Positions 19,034 to 26,770 are shown, numbered from the stretch's first letter. The stretch: DNA of 46,098 bases from Nitrospira sp. BO4 (GCA_030144965.1 JAMPUU010000029.1:1-46098), one strand, 5' to 3'. The notes: a model not told the origin generated them from the sequence alone. A program made the numbers and translations.

Positions 19034-19267
19034 TTAGGCCTGTGTCTCGCGAATGGAGAGCCGGAGCCGGCTCAACAACACTTCGGCACGAACCTGATCG
19101 GCCACATCGACCAAGATGCGGCTCACAAAGAACGGCATCCCCGGATACAAGCTGCTGACATGTTCACCATGGACGACGTATGCGATGCGGTTGCCGTCGA
19201 GCAAGCTTTTGATCATCGCGAGCTCGCCGACGTCCTGCGCGTTGGTGAGATGGATCATCCGCCGCAT
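19034..19267 (-). CDS. DUF2007 family small protein
   Basis: 77 residues fitting the DUF2007 (putative signal-transducing) family: an opening strand, then VGELAMIKSLLDGNRIAYVV, the middle VDVADQVRAEVLL and a final helix. Family members are small ferredoxin-like folds without a defined role. Two ATGs are possible (19267 and 19258), neither with a strong ribosome-binding site. Convergent with the gene ending at 19016. Confidence 0.75.
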   Translation of the reverse strand: MRRMIHLTNAQDVGELAMIKSLLDGNRIAYVVHGEHVSSLYPGMPFFVSRILVDVADQVRAEVLLSRLRLSIRETQA

Positions 19268-19352
19268 ACGCCGCTTACTGCTCGCTCATGTATGCTTGAA
19301 ACCCTTCCATTGATTGCACTTTGCCGCCCATCTCTTTACACTCAAAAAGATG

Positions 19353-19637
19353 TCACGGCGTTTCCGTGATTCGGGCACGCCGTTCCTGGCCTGGACCTCC
19401 CGAAATGGTGAGCACGCGTTTCCATTCACGGACTTGGTAGATCGCCCATGCGTTCGGCTGGCCCTTGAAGAAGGCGGTAGGATCTTCACCGCTGGCATTG
19501 AGGAAGATGGGTTCGGTAAACCCCTCTTCCAACACATAGTCGAGTAACGAATCGGTCGTAAAACCGGCCCCACGAAGGGTGACGTCGGCCAACACATTCA
19601 GGATTTCGTCGGGATTCTGTATCGTGATCGGGTTCAT
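19353..19637 (-). CDS. Hypothetical protein, 94 residues
   Basis: The ATG at 19637 is preceded by GAAGGGAA at ideal spacing, which fixes the start. The frame stays open far upstream (to 20441) only because it is antisense to the next gene. The protein reads as a compact soluble domain with segments NPDEILNVLADVTLRGAGF and FLNASGEDPTAFFKGQPNAW and an Arg-rich tail. No known catalytic motif, signal or metal site. Transcribed divergently from the iron-enzyme gene at 19695, with 57 bases between the starts. Function unknown. Confidence 0.65.
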   Translation of the reverse strand: MNPITIQNPDEILNVLADVTLRGAGFTTDSLLDYVLEEGFTEPIFLNASGEDPTAFFKGQPNAWAIYQVREWKRVLTISGGPGQERRARITETP

Positions 19638-19694
19638 CGGCTGTTCCCTTCGACCCAAATTGTAACGACGCACGACCCAAGAAGGCAAGGTATC

Positions 19695-20444
19695 GTGTCC
19701 ACGCGCATGAAGAAATCTGTGTTCCTTGAAGCGCTTCTCGATATCATGGACACCAAACATCACTGGGCCTGGGAGCATTTTTCTTCGGGCAGGCTCACCA
19801 AATCCCAGCTCAAGACTCACTTCCAGCACGAGTACGCCGTCTATGTTCGAGACTTTCCGGTCTACTTGGCGCGGATCCTGGGAAAGAACCCGCCCTTTCC
19901 GGTCCGTCACATGTTGGCCGAAAACATCTACGAGGAAGAGACCGGAGGTCTCTCGTTGGGGAAATCCCATCCTGAACTTTTCCTGACGATGATGGAAGGG
20001 TTGGGTTTCAGCCGTAAGGATTTCGAACGCGATCATCTCCTGCCCGCGGCCCGAATCTATCGAGCCTGGCTGGAGAGAATGTCCAACCACCGCCATTGGG
20101 TGTTTGCCGCTGCAACCTTGACGGTGTTCGTCGAAGGGAGTGTGAAGGATCGCCAAGAACTTCGTGCCCCGTCGAAGAAGAAAAGCGCCGAAGACATCGA
20201 ATCCATCGTCGGCATTCACCCCCTCGTCCGTCATCATGGTGTTTCGTCCAACCGCATGGACCTGGTTCGAGCCCACCAACTGGTTGAAGCAGGACATCGA
20301 TATGATGCGTATGACATGGTCGTGAACTACACACCGCCGGCGCTTCGACCATCGGTCCTGACGTGCGTCAAACGAAGCTTGTCGTTGTGGCTGACCTATC
20401 GCGATGCCGTCGCCAAGGCCTGCCGTCTCACAAAGCCCCAATGA
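19695..20444 (+). CDS. Heme-oxygenase-fold iron enzyme (TenA/PqqC/CADD-like)
   Basis: 249 residues. The all-helical pattern of the PqqC/CADD group is visible: helix HFQHEYAVYVRDFPVYLA, the LAENIYEEETGG segment with clustered Glu, GKSHPELF with a His, and a late His-x-x-x-Tyr-Asp helix (GHRYDAYDMVV). In CADD-type relatives equivalent Glu/His residues bind a di-iron or related metal centre; other relatives are cofactorless PqqC. The substrate here is unknown. Start: GTG at 19695 with AAGG about five bases upstream; an ATG at 19707 is possible. Its stop overlaps the start of the next gene (ATGA), so the two proteins are probably made together. Confidence 0.8.
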   Translation: MSTRMKKSVFLEALLDIMDTKHHWAWEHFSSGRLTKSQLKTHFQHEYAVYVRDFPVYLARILGKNPPFPVRHMLAENIYEEETGGLSLGKSHPELFLTMMEGLGFSRKDFERDHLLPAARIYRAWLERMSNHRHWVFAAATLTVFVEGSVKDRQELRAPSKKKSAEDIESIVGIHPLVRHHGVSSNRMDLVRAHQLVEAGHRYDAYDMVVNYTPPALRPSVLTCVKRSLSLWLTYRDAVAKACRLTKPQ

Positions 20445-21325
20445 TAGGGTTTCTTGTCCGGTTGTGCGTGCTGTTGATCGCCGTCGGCCATCAACCGCCC
20501 GCTGACGGCGCAGAAATTCCGAGCGACATGGTCTTGATTCCTTCCGGAGAGTTTACGATGGGAACGCCCGAGGGGAGCGACGGCTTTCCTGACGAACACC
20601 CGGAACGTCGTGTCCTTCTCAGTGGGTACCTACTCGACCGTTACGAGGTGACCAACGAGGCCTATGCCGCATTCGTTCGAGGGACCGGTCATCGCGCTCC
20701 GGCGAACTCGAGCCAAGCCGCGACGCTTTGGGCACACGATCGGCCTATTCCCGGCATCGAAGACCATCCCGTCGTCAACGTGAGTTGGGAAGATGCCGAC
20801 GCCTATTGTCATTGGGCCGGGAAACGCCTGCCCACTGAAGCCGAATGGGAAAAGGCGGCGCGCGGAACCGACGGCCGGCGATACCCCTGGGGAAACGACT
20901 GGGACTTTACACAAGCCAACAGCGCCAGCTATTGGGCACAACGAACGATCGAGTTCAACAGCGGAGCGGAATGGGACGCCTTCTGGATCAGGGGCGACGG
21001 AGCTCGTCTGGCCAAAGAAAAAGGCATACAGGGAGAAATCTTGACGATGCCGGTGGACCGCTTTCCCCAATCGGTCAGCCCTTACGGTGTATTCGGCATG
21101 GCCGGCAATGCAGCGGAATGGGTGCAGGACTGGTACGATCCGAACTATTACCGGAATGCGCCTCTGAGCGATCCTCAGGGTCCAAGTCGAGGGGCGATCA
21201 AAGCCATGCGCGGCGGGTCATGGCTGAAACCCGCGGCAAGCCTTCGAACAAGCGATCGTGATTGGGGAACGATGGACAGCCGCCCCAGTGGGACCGGGTT
21301 TCGCTGCGCCAACGACGCACACTAG
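20441..21325 (+). CDS. Formylglycine-generating-enzyme-like (SUMF1/FGE-sulfatase domain) secreted protein
   Basis: 294 residues. A short signal peptide (about 1-24) is followed by a single FGE-sulfatase domain: MVLIPSGEFTMGTPEG, the YEVTNEAYAAFV block, PVVNVSWEDADAYCHWAGKR, LPTEAEWEKAARG, YPWGN, GMAGNAAEWVQDWY, and the closing RGGSW...GFRC. These are the fold hallmarks. True FGE uses a copper-bound Cys pair; I could not confirm it here, and many bacterial members act as ergothioneine-type oxidases or as binding proteins. ATGA overlap with the upstream iron-enzyme gene. Confidence 0.88.
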   Translation: MIGFLVRLCVLLIAVGHQPPADGAEIPSDMVLIPSGEFTMGTPEGSDGFPDEHPERRVLLSGYLLDRYEVTNEAYAAFVRGTGHRAPANSSQAATLWAHDRPIPGIEDHPVVNVSWEDADAYCHWAGKRLPTEAEWEKAARGTDGRRYPWGNDWDFTQANSASYWAQRTIEFNSGAEWDAFWIRGDGARLAKEKGIQGEILTMPVDRFPQSVSPYGVFGMAGNAAEWVQDWYDPNYYRNAPLSDPQGPSRGAIKAMRGGSWLKPAASLRTSDRDWGTMDSRPSGTGFRCANDAH

Positions 21326-21380
21326 CCGGCTATCCTTGTCTAGGGGCAACAGACCTTATCTTTCGCGAACATCAGGGCGC

Positions 21381-22082
21381 TTATGGTTTTCTGAATACAA
21401 CCTCCACCTGCTCGACCCTCACCACGGGCATGATCAAACCAACGCCTTCCTCGTCGTGCGAGAAGTCGTAGATGATCGACTCGGAAGGACTCAAAGCACC
21501 GGCCATTACGACAATCACTTCCACCTTCTCATGTCCGGCGAGGCGCCTGCGGATGAGATCAGCTAGTGTGTTGTCCGGTCGTACCCGCAGATTGCTCGGC
21601 AACTCCTCGGGCTTGAATCGGACCATCCCCCAACCTGTTGCATTGAACTCAGGCCCGACCGCCACCGAATACCCCTTGGTCTCCGGATCGAATTGCGACA
21701 ATTCTCCGGTCCACACAAATGCCACATGCCGGTTGAGAGCCGGATTCCCTTCGCGAGCTGCATCCCGCTCACGATTCAGGTTGAAGAGCCGATCGTCATG
21801 GCCTGGATCATGGTGGCCGGAGCCATACACCGCGGCCCAGTCGGGAGGCGCCCCTTCCAACGCCGTCAGAAACGCCTCAATGGCGCTCCGTTCGATCAAG
21901 AGATGAGTACCCGATGGTAAGAGAGAATCAAGCTGCGCCAAGGGAATCATCTTCAGGGGATGAAGTCCCGCCGCATCTTCCGATCGTACTCCAGCCGGCG
22001 CAAAGATCAGATCAGACAAGCACAGGAGCGAAAGCAGGGGGGCGAGGAGCCTACTCAACAGGAGCGCGAGCAAGCAGTTCAT
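21381..22082 (-). CDS. Hypothetical secreted protein
   Basis: 233 residues with an N-terminal hydrophobic signal (about 2-28). The mature part contains LPSGTHLLIERSAIEAFLTAL, the His/Asp-rich YGSGHHDPGHDDRLFNLNRERD, and a later beta-rich region with VGPEFNATGWGMVRFKPEELP. The HHDPGHDD stretch could bind a metal but matches no family I recognise. Its start overlaps the upstream gene (22051-22395) by 32 bases, so they form an operon. Function unknown. Confidence 0.65.
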   Translation of the reverse strand: MNCLLALLLSRLLAPLLSLLCLSDLIFAPAGVRSEDAAGLHPLKMIPLAQLDSLLPSGTHLLIERSAIEAFLTALEGAPPDWAAVYGSGHHDPGHDDRLFNLNRERDAAREGNPALNRHVAFVWTGELSQFDPETKGYSVAVGPEFNATGWGMVRFKPEELPSNLRVRPDNTLADLIRRRLAGHEKVEVIVVMAGALSPSESIIYDFSHDEEGVGLIMPVVRVEQVEVVFRKP

Positions 22083-22395
22083 CGTAAGAGGCCCTCAGGG
22101 CCATGACGCCCGCGTGTTCGTCGGTGAGCACCCCGGTCTCGACAAGGACCCCAAGTCGAGGGGCGGGATTCAGTCGCCGAAGGCCGGATTGAGTCAGGCC
22201 ATCCGTGGTCAGCGCCTTGCCATAGATGCCGAGCCACGATTCCGTCACAGCGCGCAATCCCGCGTCCGCCGATTTCATGCGGCCCAATCGTACTTGTTGC
22301 AGCAGCTTGATCAGAGGATCGGACTGCAAAATAGTCGAGATCGCCTGTTGCAGCGCCTGTTCACCCGCCATGCTCATGGATGGTTCAGCCCACAT
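22051..22395 (-). CDS. Hypothetical protein
   Basis: 114 residues, apparently all-helical and soluble, no signal peptide: an opening helix GEQALQQAISTILQSDPLIKLL, a central WLGIYGKAL and a C-terminal acidic/Leu helix. The start is uncertain among ATGs at 22395, 22377 and 22371, since none has a clear ribosome-binding site. It overlaps the downstream secreted-protein gene by 32 bases. No recognised family. Confidence 0.55.
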   Translation of the reverse strand: MWAEPSMSMAGEQALQQAISTILQSDPLIKLLQQVRLGRMKSADAGLRAVTESWLGIYGKALTTDGLTQSGLRRLNPAPRLGVLVETGVLTDEHAGVMALRASYDELLARAPVE

Positions 22396-22597
22396 TGTTC
22401 ATAGCGGTTCGCAACGAAACCGCCAAGGCGCCACGCGAGACGGGCACGCGGAGTCGCAAGGAAGGGAGGCATACTTGAAACAGTATGTCGACCGCCCGAG
22501 CGGCGAGCCTGCCCGCTTGGCCGTGAGCTTGCGCGCGGCCAAGCCTGTCGCAGCGGCGTCTTGACGGTTGCAGTAGAAGCGCGCATGAATAATGTGG
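22396..22597. repeat. Structured GC-rich intergenic element
   Basis: Contains GCTTGGCCG/CGGCCAAGC (22514-22522 and 22535-22543), a nine-base perfect stem with a 12-base loop. It also has CATACT/AGTATG (22469-22474 and 22481-22486), a stem with a six-base loop. No gene is likely. It lies downstream of fmdB on the same strand, so part may act as a terminator, though no T-run follows. The nested hairpins look more like a dispersed palindromic element; I cannot count copies elsewhere. Confidence 0.35.
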
Positions 22598-22822
22598 CTA
22601 GTTCATCGAGCAGGCGCCGGGTCCTCGGGGATCACCGCAACTGCCGCAGGCACCTGACCCGCCTGATGAAGCCCAGCCAGCCGTGGCCCCCACTCCAAAG
22701 GAGGAAAACTGCTTGTCGAGCTCGGTGGCCTTGCATTTGGGGCAGACTGCCGCCGTCGATCCATGGGTCAGCAACTCAAAACGATGATTGCATTCACGGC
22801 ACACATATTCGAAGATAGGCAT
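22598..22822 (-). CDS. FmdB-family zinc ribbon protein
   Basis: 74 residues. The N-terminal zinc ribbon MPIFEYVCRECNHRFE has Cys8, Cys11, Cys27 and Cys30 as ligands, exactly as in FmdB-type regulatory proteins. A Gly/Ser-rich tail with extra cysteines (ACGSCGDPRGPGAC) follows, as is common in the family. It is a small cytosolic protein of uncertain role, often taken to be regulatory. TAAGGAG lies ahead of the ATG. A near-consensus promoter is at 22851-22879. Confidence 0.85.
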   Translation of the reverse strand: MPIFEYVCRECNHRFELLTHGSTAAVCPKCKATELDKQFSSFGVGATAGWASSGGSGACGSCGDPRGPGACSMN

Positions 22823-22850
22823 AGGTCACGACTCCTTAGTGTGAGCCCGT

Positions 22851-22879
22851 ATTATAAAATCACACCGGCTGAATGGCAA
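22851..22879 (-). promoter_or_regulatory. Strong sigma-70-type promoter for fmdB
   Basis: Minus strand TTGCCA (+ strand 22874-22879), 17-base spacer, perfect TATAAT (+ strand 22851-22856). The expected start near 22845 gives a leader of about 22 bases carrying a TAAGGAG ribosome-binding site. Confidence 0.6.
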
Positions 22880-22892
22880 CGACAGGAACTCT

Positions 22893-23165
22893 ATGTATCA
22901 AGAAGAAAAATCTTTCGTCCTTCGCTTCTCACTCGAAGCTTCGTTCCCTGACGATTATGCCGGCGACGAGGATGCGCACAGCTGGGTGCGCGAGTGGGAA
23001 GCTCGCATCAAACCGCAACTGATCAAGACCGTCTTTGAATCGCTCCGTCAGCAGGGAGGGTGGGCTTCCCACATCCGCAACCGAGGGGTGTCGCCGACAG
23101 ATGAGATCGAGGTTGTCTTGACGAGAGATTTTTCCAAGCCTCTTCCATTGTCATTCGAACGATGA
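22893..23165 (+). CDS. Conserved-looking hypothetical protein upstream of hemW
   Basis: 90 residues, charged and soluble, with paired Trp residues (SWVREWEARIKPQLIKTVFES) in a predicted helix and C-terminal strands EIEVVLTRDF. No known motif. Its stop codon overlaps the start of hemW in an ATGA arrangement, so translation is coupled and a role linked to HemW is possible. Function unknown. Confidence 0.7.
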   Translation: MYQEEKSFVLRFSLEASFPDDYAGDEDAHSWVREWEARIKPQLIKTVFESLRQQGGWASHIRNRGVSPTDEIEVVLTRDFSKPLPLSFER

Positions 23166-24289
23166 CAGCCCCAGTGGATATCGGCCTGTATATTCATGTC
23201 CCCTTCTGTCGCCGTCGGTGCCATTTCTGCGCCTTCTACCTGGAGATCGCTCAATCCGATCGTATGGCCCGATTTCGTTCCGCCCTCGTCCAAGAGATGG
23301 CGCTCTATCGCCGGCGAGAGTTTCTGAACGGTCGATCCCTGCACAGTATCTATTTCGGCGGCGGGACGCCGACGTCCCTTCCCGCCGATCACCTGGCCGC
23401 GCTTCTGAATCTGATTCGAGACACATGGCCGACCAGTCCGATAGCGGAAATCACAGTGGAAGCTCATCCATCTACCGTCACTGTCGAAGATCTTTCGGTC
23501 TTGGCTGATGCCGGATTCAATCGGATCAGTCTCGGGGCGGAATCGATGAACGACCAGGATTTTGCGCCCATTGGACGCTTTGGACGGGTTCAGGACACGG
23601 CAACTGCCGTTCAGGCCGCGCGCCGCGCCGGGTTTACAAATGTCAACCTCGATCTGATGTACGGGTTACCGGGTCAGTCATTGACGGATTGGACGAATAC
23701 GTTGGAATCGCTCCTGACGCTTGAACCATCGCATATCTCTTGTTACTCGCTTACGGTTGAAGACGGTACACGGCTCGCACATGACGTGGCGCGAAACCTC
23801 ATCGTGCCCGCCGATGATGCGCTTCAAACCGACATGGAGTCCGCGGCAGAAGGCCTCCTCACTGAGGCAGGATTTTCGCGCTATGAGATTTCCAACTATG
23901 CCAAGCCCGGATTCGCCTGCCGGCACAATTTGCTGTACTGGACCGGTGGTGACTATCTGGGACTTGGCCCAAGCGCTCAGTCCTATCTCGATGGAACCAG
24001 ATTTGGGAACGTTGCGGATCTCGAAGCCTATGCGGACATGCTGAGCACCCAGTGTCCGCCGATAACGGATCGCACACCGCTTTCGACCTCCGAGCGCCAG
24101 CGAGACGCTCTGGTATTCGGGTTGCGCCTCCTTCGCGGTGTCCCACGAAGGACAATTCAACAGGCAGAGCGAGATCTTCAGATCGACGAACTTGTGGAGT
24201 CCGGATTGCTCAACTCGGATCGGGATCGAGTTTGGCTCACTCCCTTGGGACGGCACTATGCCGATACCGTGGCGGAGAAACTCTTTTGA
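23162..24289 (+). CDS. hemW: HemW-like radical SAM protein (heme chaperone)
   Basis: 375 residues. The radical-SAM CxxxCxxC motif is at Cys16/Cys20/Cys23 (PFCRRRCHFCAFY), followed by IYFGGGTPTSL, ITVEAHPSTV, NRISLGAESM, NLDLMYGLPGQ and the HNLLYWTGGDYLGLGPSAQS block. The HN-x-x-YW motif, the short N terminus and the ~375-residue length favour HemW (heme insertion into respiratory proteins) over true HemN, which is longer and has a fourth local Cys. The upstream gene overlaps by four bases. A plain ATG start with the motif 15 residues in is normal for the family. Confidence 0.88.
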   Translation: MTAPVDIGLYIHVPFCRRRCHFCAFYLEIAQSDRMARFRSALVQEMALYRRREFLNGRSLHSIYFGGGTPTSLPADHLAALLNLIRDTWPTSPIAEITVEAHPSTVTVEDLSVLADAGFNRISLGAESMNDQDFAPIGRFGRVQDTATAVQAARRAGFTNVNLDLMYGLPGQSLTDWTNTLESLLTLEPSHISCYSLTVEDGTRLAHDVARNLIVPADDALQTDMESAAEGLLTEAGFSRYEISNYAKPGFACRHNLLYWTGGDYLGLGPSAQSYLDGTRFGNVADLEAYADMLSTQCPPITDRTPLSTSERQRDALVFGLRLLRGVPRRTIQQAERDLQIDELVESGLLNSDRDRVWLTPLGRHYADTVAEKLF

Positions 24290-24423
24290 GTGAGTCAGGG
24301 CCAGACGCATCATGAGTCCGGCAAGGTTATCCTGATTGTACCGTCTCACATGAACGAGCGCTTCCCGGATTGACAAGACGCTCGCAACCGGAGGACACTA
24401 ACAGAAGTTTCGGAGAGCACGTC

Positions 24424-24636
24424 ATGCCGGTAAATATGGATCCGACGAAGAAACGTCGCCGCTCTCATCCGGCTACATTGCCGGCTCCTGCGGATACGCC
24501 CACGAGCGCGGCATCGAGCCCACCAGCCCAAACGTTTGGCGCAGAAACTGCCGAGGATCGAGAGAAAGAATTAGCCGACGCCGAATTGAAAAACCTATGG
24601 GACGCGACCGAAGTGATCGATATGGACAAGGTGTAG
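24424..24636 (+). CDS. Small hypothetical protein
   Basis: 70 residues: a basic patch KKRRRSHP, a Pro/Ala/Thr/Ser-rich and probably disordered middle, and an acidic helix EDREKELADAELKNLWDATE. The ATG at 24424 has GGAGAG at good spacing, which favours a real gene despite its size. No homology recognised. Possibly a small DNA- or protein-binding factor, but that is only composition. Confidence 0.55.
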   Translation: MPVNMDPTKKRRRSHPATLPAPADTPTSAASSPPAQTFGAETAEDREKELADAELKNLWDATEVIDMDKV

Positions 24637-24713
24637 AAATCCGGTTTACTGATTCGCGATCGAACAGCTTAAAAAGGAACCCTTTCCATCGGATCTGCTA
24701 GAATTTCTGTTCG

Positions 24714-25010
24714 ATGCCGACACCCTCCACACCACAGACGATTCCGGGAACCAGTGAAGATGTGCAAATCGGCTTGGACGTCGGATTCGAGTCGCGCGTG
24801 GTCGTGTACAACTGCGATTGTCACACCTACCAACAAGTCATCGAGCTCTTTTGCCGGTTCATTCCCGGCATGACTTCCACCAAAGCATTTGAATTGGCTT
24901 GGCGTATCGATCACGACGGAGAGGCGATCGTCTTCGCCGGGTCGACGGAACAGGCGAATGATATTGCGGCAAAACTCGCAGGGGGAGGGTTAAGAGTGGT
25001 TGTGCAGTAG
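24714..25010 (+). CDS. clpS: ClpS-like ATP-dependent protease adaptor
   Basis: 98 residues. Residues from about 25 follow the ClpS fold: VVVYNCDCHTYQQVIELF, the alpha segment TSTKAFELAWRIDHDGEAIV, and closing AAKLAGGGLRVVV. ClpS hands N-degron substrates to ClpAP/ClpCP. In the substrate pocket the canonical Asn-Asp-Asp reads Asn-Cys-Asp, and the conserved His (DHDG) is kept. No clpA or clpC lies nearby. It could be a divergent ClpS or a ClpS-fold relative with altered specificity. The ribosome-binding site is weak. Confidence 0.75.
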   Translation: MPTPSTPQTIPGTSEDVQIGLDVGFESRVVVYNCDCHTYQQVIELFCRFIPGMTSTKAFELAWRIDHDGEAIVFAGSTEQANDIAAKLAGGGLRVVVQ

Positions 25011-25022
25011 TCTAATCGTCCT

Positions 25023-25358
25023 TCACTTATGCTTGGATGTGCCTTTAGCTGCTTTGACCGGCTTTTTATGGGCTGGTTTCGCTGGAACCGTCTTCGCATT
25101 CTTCACCGCCGCCGAAGCGGTCGATTTCGCCTTTTTGTCCAGAGCCTTGGACTTGCTCCCATGTGAGTTCTTAACGGGAGCCATATACATGGACGTTTTG
25201 TTGACCTTTGCCAGCTGATCTCCACTGAGCACGCGAACTTGATAGAGCTCGAACAGTTTACTGATGGCTTTCGTGTCGCCTCGCCTTGCCGCATTCAACA
25301 ATTTACGGCGTTGGTTCATCTCCTCTTCTTCGGTATGCGAAGCAGCTCGTCGTTCCAT
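25023..25358 (-). CDS. Hypothetical protein with histone-H1-like lysine/alanine tail
   Basis: About 111 residues. The first half is a helical soluble domain (EEEEMNQRRKLLNAARRGD, then KLFELYQVRVLSGDQLAKV). The last ~45 residues are almost only Lys, Ala, Ser, Pro and Thr with KPAHKKPVKAAKGTSKHK at the end, like the DNA-binding tails of bacterial H1-like proteins. It may bind nucleic acid; that is composition-based inference. ATG 25358 has AGAAAGG six bases upstream, better than the GTG two codons earlier. A promoter is visible at 25432-25460. Confidence 0.7.
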   Translation of the reverse strand: MERRAASHTEEEEMNQRRKLLNAARRGDTKAISKLFELYQVRVLSGDQLAKVNKTSMYMAPVKNSHGSKSKALDKKAKSTASAAVKNAKTVPAKPAHKKPVKAAKGTSKHK

Positions 25359-25431
25359 GCCCACCCTTTCTCAAAGACTCACGGCTGATCGGGGATACAA
25401 GGTCTCAACATCCCGACCTAAAAATTGTCGA

Positions 25432-25460
25432 AGTATATCAGAACTATAAAGTTTTTTGAA
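25432..25460 (-). promoter_or_regulatory. Probable sigma-70-type promoter for the Lys/Ala-tail gene
   Basis: Minus strand TTCAAA (+ strand 25455-25460), 17-base spacer, TATACT (+ strand 25432-25437). Leader about 66 bases. The region is visibly AT-rich compared with its surroundings. Confidence 0.45.
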
Positions 25461-25539
25461 TATCGAATGTATGGCCTGTCCGCAATGCGTCCTCACGCTT
25501 TTGAGGGCGAGATGCCGACGAATCAAGGGGATTTCACTA

Positions 25540-25568
25540 TTGAGCAATACCGCGGGCCTCGGTATAAC
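25540..25568 (+). promoter_or_regulatory. Probable sigma-70-type promoter for DUF3386-DUF5069
   Basis: TTGAGC (25540-25545), 17-base spacer, TATAAC (25563-25568). The -10 lies inside the palindrome GGTATAACTATACC (25561-25574), which could be an operator. AGAGGAG precedes the ATG at 25605. Confidence 0.5.
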
Positions 25569-25604
25569 TATACCAGTCTGGTACATTCTCTAAGAGGAGC
25601 CATC

Positions 25605-26276
25605 ATGGAACATACGCAAGAAGCATCGACCATAACCGATGACCCGCAAGCTCGTTCGGTCCTGCGCCGAGCATTCGAATCGACCGCCCGGTGGCCGAAG
25701 GATTTTCAGGGATTCACGGCAGATCTCACGGTGAATGTGAACGGGAAAGAAACCAGCGGCTCGGTGCTCGTCAAGAGTCCCCGCGAAGTCTCCGTTCAGT
25801 TGACCGACGGTGAAACACAAAAGTGGGCGCAAGAGCAGCTGGGCATGATCGCAGTCCATCGTGGGCCGCGGAGCTTCGAAGAATCCGACGGGAAGTATTC
25901 GCTCACGATGGAGGAAGATGGCCATCCATTCGGCGCCAAGCTGAACATCCATGGCTCCAATTCCTTTTACCGCGTTAAGGACAATCGCATCACACAGATC
26001 AATCGAAAAATGGCCCATCCGGGCATGAATCCGTTTGCGTTTACGATCAATGTTGAAGAAAGTTCGGTCACGCAGGATCAGAAGAATCTCACTACCAAAT
26101 ACACGGTGTATTACTATTCACCCACCGACGGCAAATTGACCAATGTCGAAAGCTTCACCGACAGCCATGTCCGCGTCGGCGCATGCGATCTGCCGGCGAC
26201 AAGACGGATTATCTCCTACGAGCAGGGGCAGGTCGTGGTCAAACACCTGACGTTGAAGAACCACAAGTTGCTCTGA
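25605..26276 (+). CDS. DUF3386 family protein
   Basis: 223 residues matching the DUF3386 family known from cyanobacteria and plants: PQARSVLRRAFESTARWP, then FQGFTADLTVNVNG, the RSFEESDGKYSLTM block, FYRVKDNRITQINR, and VESFTDSHVRVG...LPATRRI near the end. No signal peptide. The biochemical role of the family is undefined. The start is fixed by AGAGGAG six bases upstream. The next gene (DUF5069) begins two bases after the stop, so they are co-translated. Confidence 0.88.
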   Translation: MEHTQEASTITDDPQARSVLRRAFESTARWPKDFQGFTADLTVNVNGKETSGSVLVKSPREVSVQLTDGETQKWAQEQLGMIAVHRGPRSFEESDGKYSLTMEEDGHPFGAKLNIHGSNSFYRVKDNRITQINRKMAHPGMNPFAFTINVEESSVTQDQKNLTTKYTVYYYSPTDGKLTNVESFTDSHVRVGACDLPATRRIISYEQGQVVVKHLTLKNHKLL

Positions 26277-26278
26277 TT

Positions 26279-26734
26279 ATGGATCTGCGGAAAAACTTCC
26301 CCCGCAGCATGCGATTCAGGCTGGCGGGCTATGCCCATCTCGCGCGCATGATCGACAAGTGTCGCGCCGTGCTTGCCGGCACCGAAGGCGAATACATCTA
26401 TCCCTGCCCGATGGACGAACGGCTGATGGAGTTTGCGGGAATCACCAGCGGGCAATTCACGGACGCTGTCCAGGCCAATCCTGCCGATGAAGGAGTCGTG
26501 GGATGGTTTGAACGGCAGGCACGGCCGCGTACGGCCGCCGAGTTGGAAGAATGGAATCAGAAGCTGCTGAACCGCGGACCGAGTTCTCCTGCGAGTGCAG
26601 CACGGTTCAAAAAATACCTTGCCGCCATCGATCCATCCCGGACCGACATCACTGCTTGGTCGGACTTACAAGACTTGGAGGAAGGACGGGCCGTTCCTAG
26701 ACAGAATCCGCTAGATCAATCTGCCGTTCGGTAG
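26279..26734 (+). CDS. DUF5069 family protein
   Basis: 151 residues. The N-terminal half matches DUF5069: DLRKNFPRSMRFRLAGYAHL, ARMIDKCRAVLAGTEGEYIY, CPMDERLMEFAGITSGQF. The C-terminal part adds a Glu/Trp-rich helix region. Soluble and probably cytosolic; the family has no assigned activity. It starts two bases after the DUF3386 stop. Confidence 0.82.
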   Translation: MDLRKNFPRSMRFRLAGYAHLARMIDKCRAVLAGTEGEYIYPCPMDERLMEFAGITSGQFTDAVQANPADEGVVGWFERQARPRTAAELEEWNQKLLNRGPSSPASAARFKKYLAAIDPSRTDITAWSDLQDLEEGRAVPRQNPLDQSAVR

Positions 26735-26770
26735 CGTTTTCTTACATTGACGAGAGAACCGTCATTTCTC

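Noticed and set aside
19638..20441. Long minus-strand open frame extending upstream of the 94-residue gene, antisense to the iron-enzyme gene
   Set aside because: The downstream ATG at 19637 has a good ribosome-binding site, and the opposite strand encodes a recognisable protein. The extension is a coding shadow.
22226..22564. 112-codon plus-strand frame across the structured intergenic element
   Set aside because: It overlaps a better minus-strand gene, has no ribosome-binding site and shows no protein-like pattern.
23678..24376. 232-codon minus-strand frame opposite hemW
   Set aside because: Antisense to conserved hemW motifs, with no protein features of its own.
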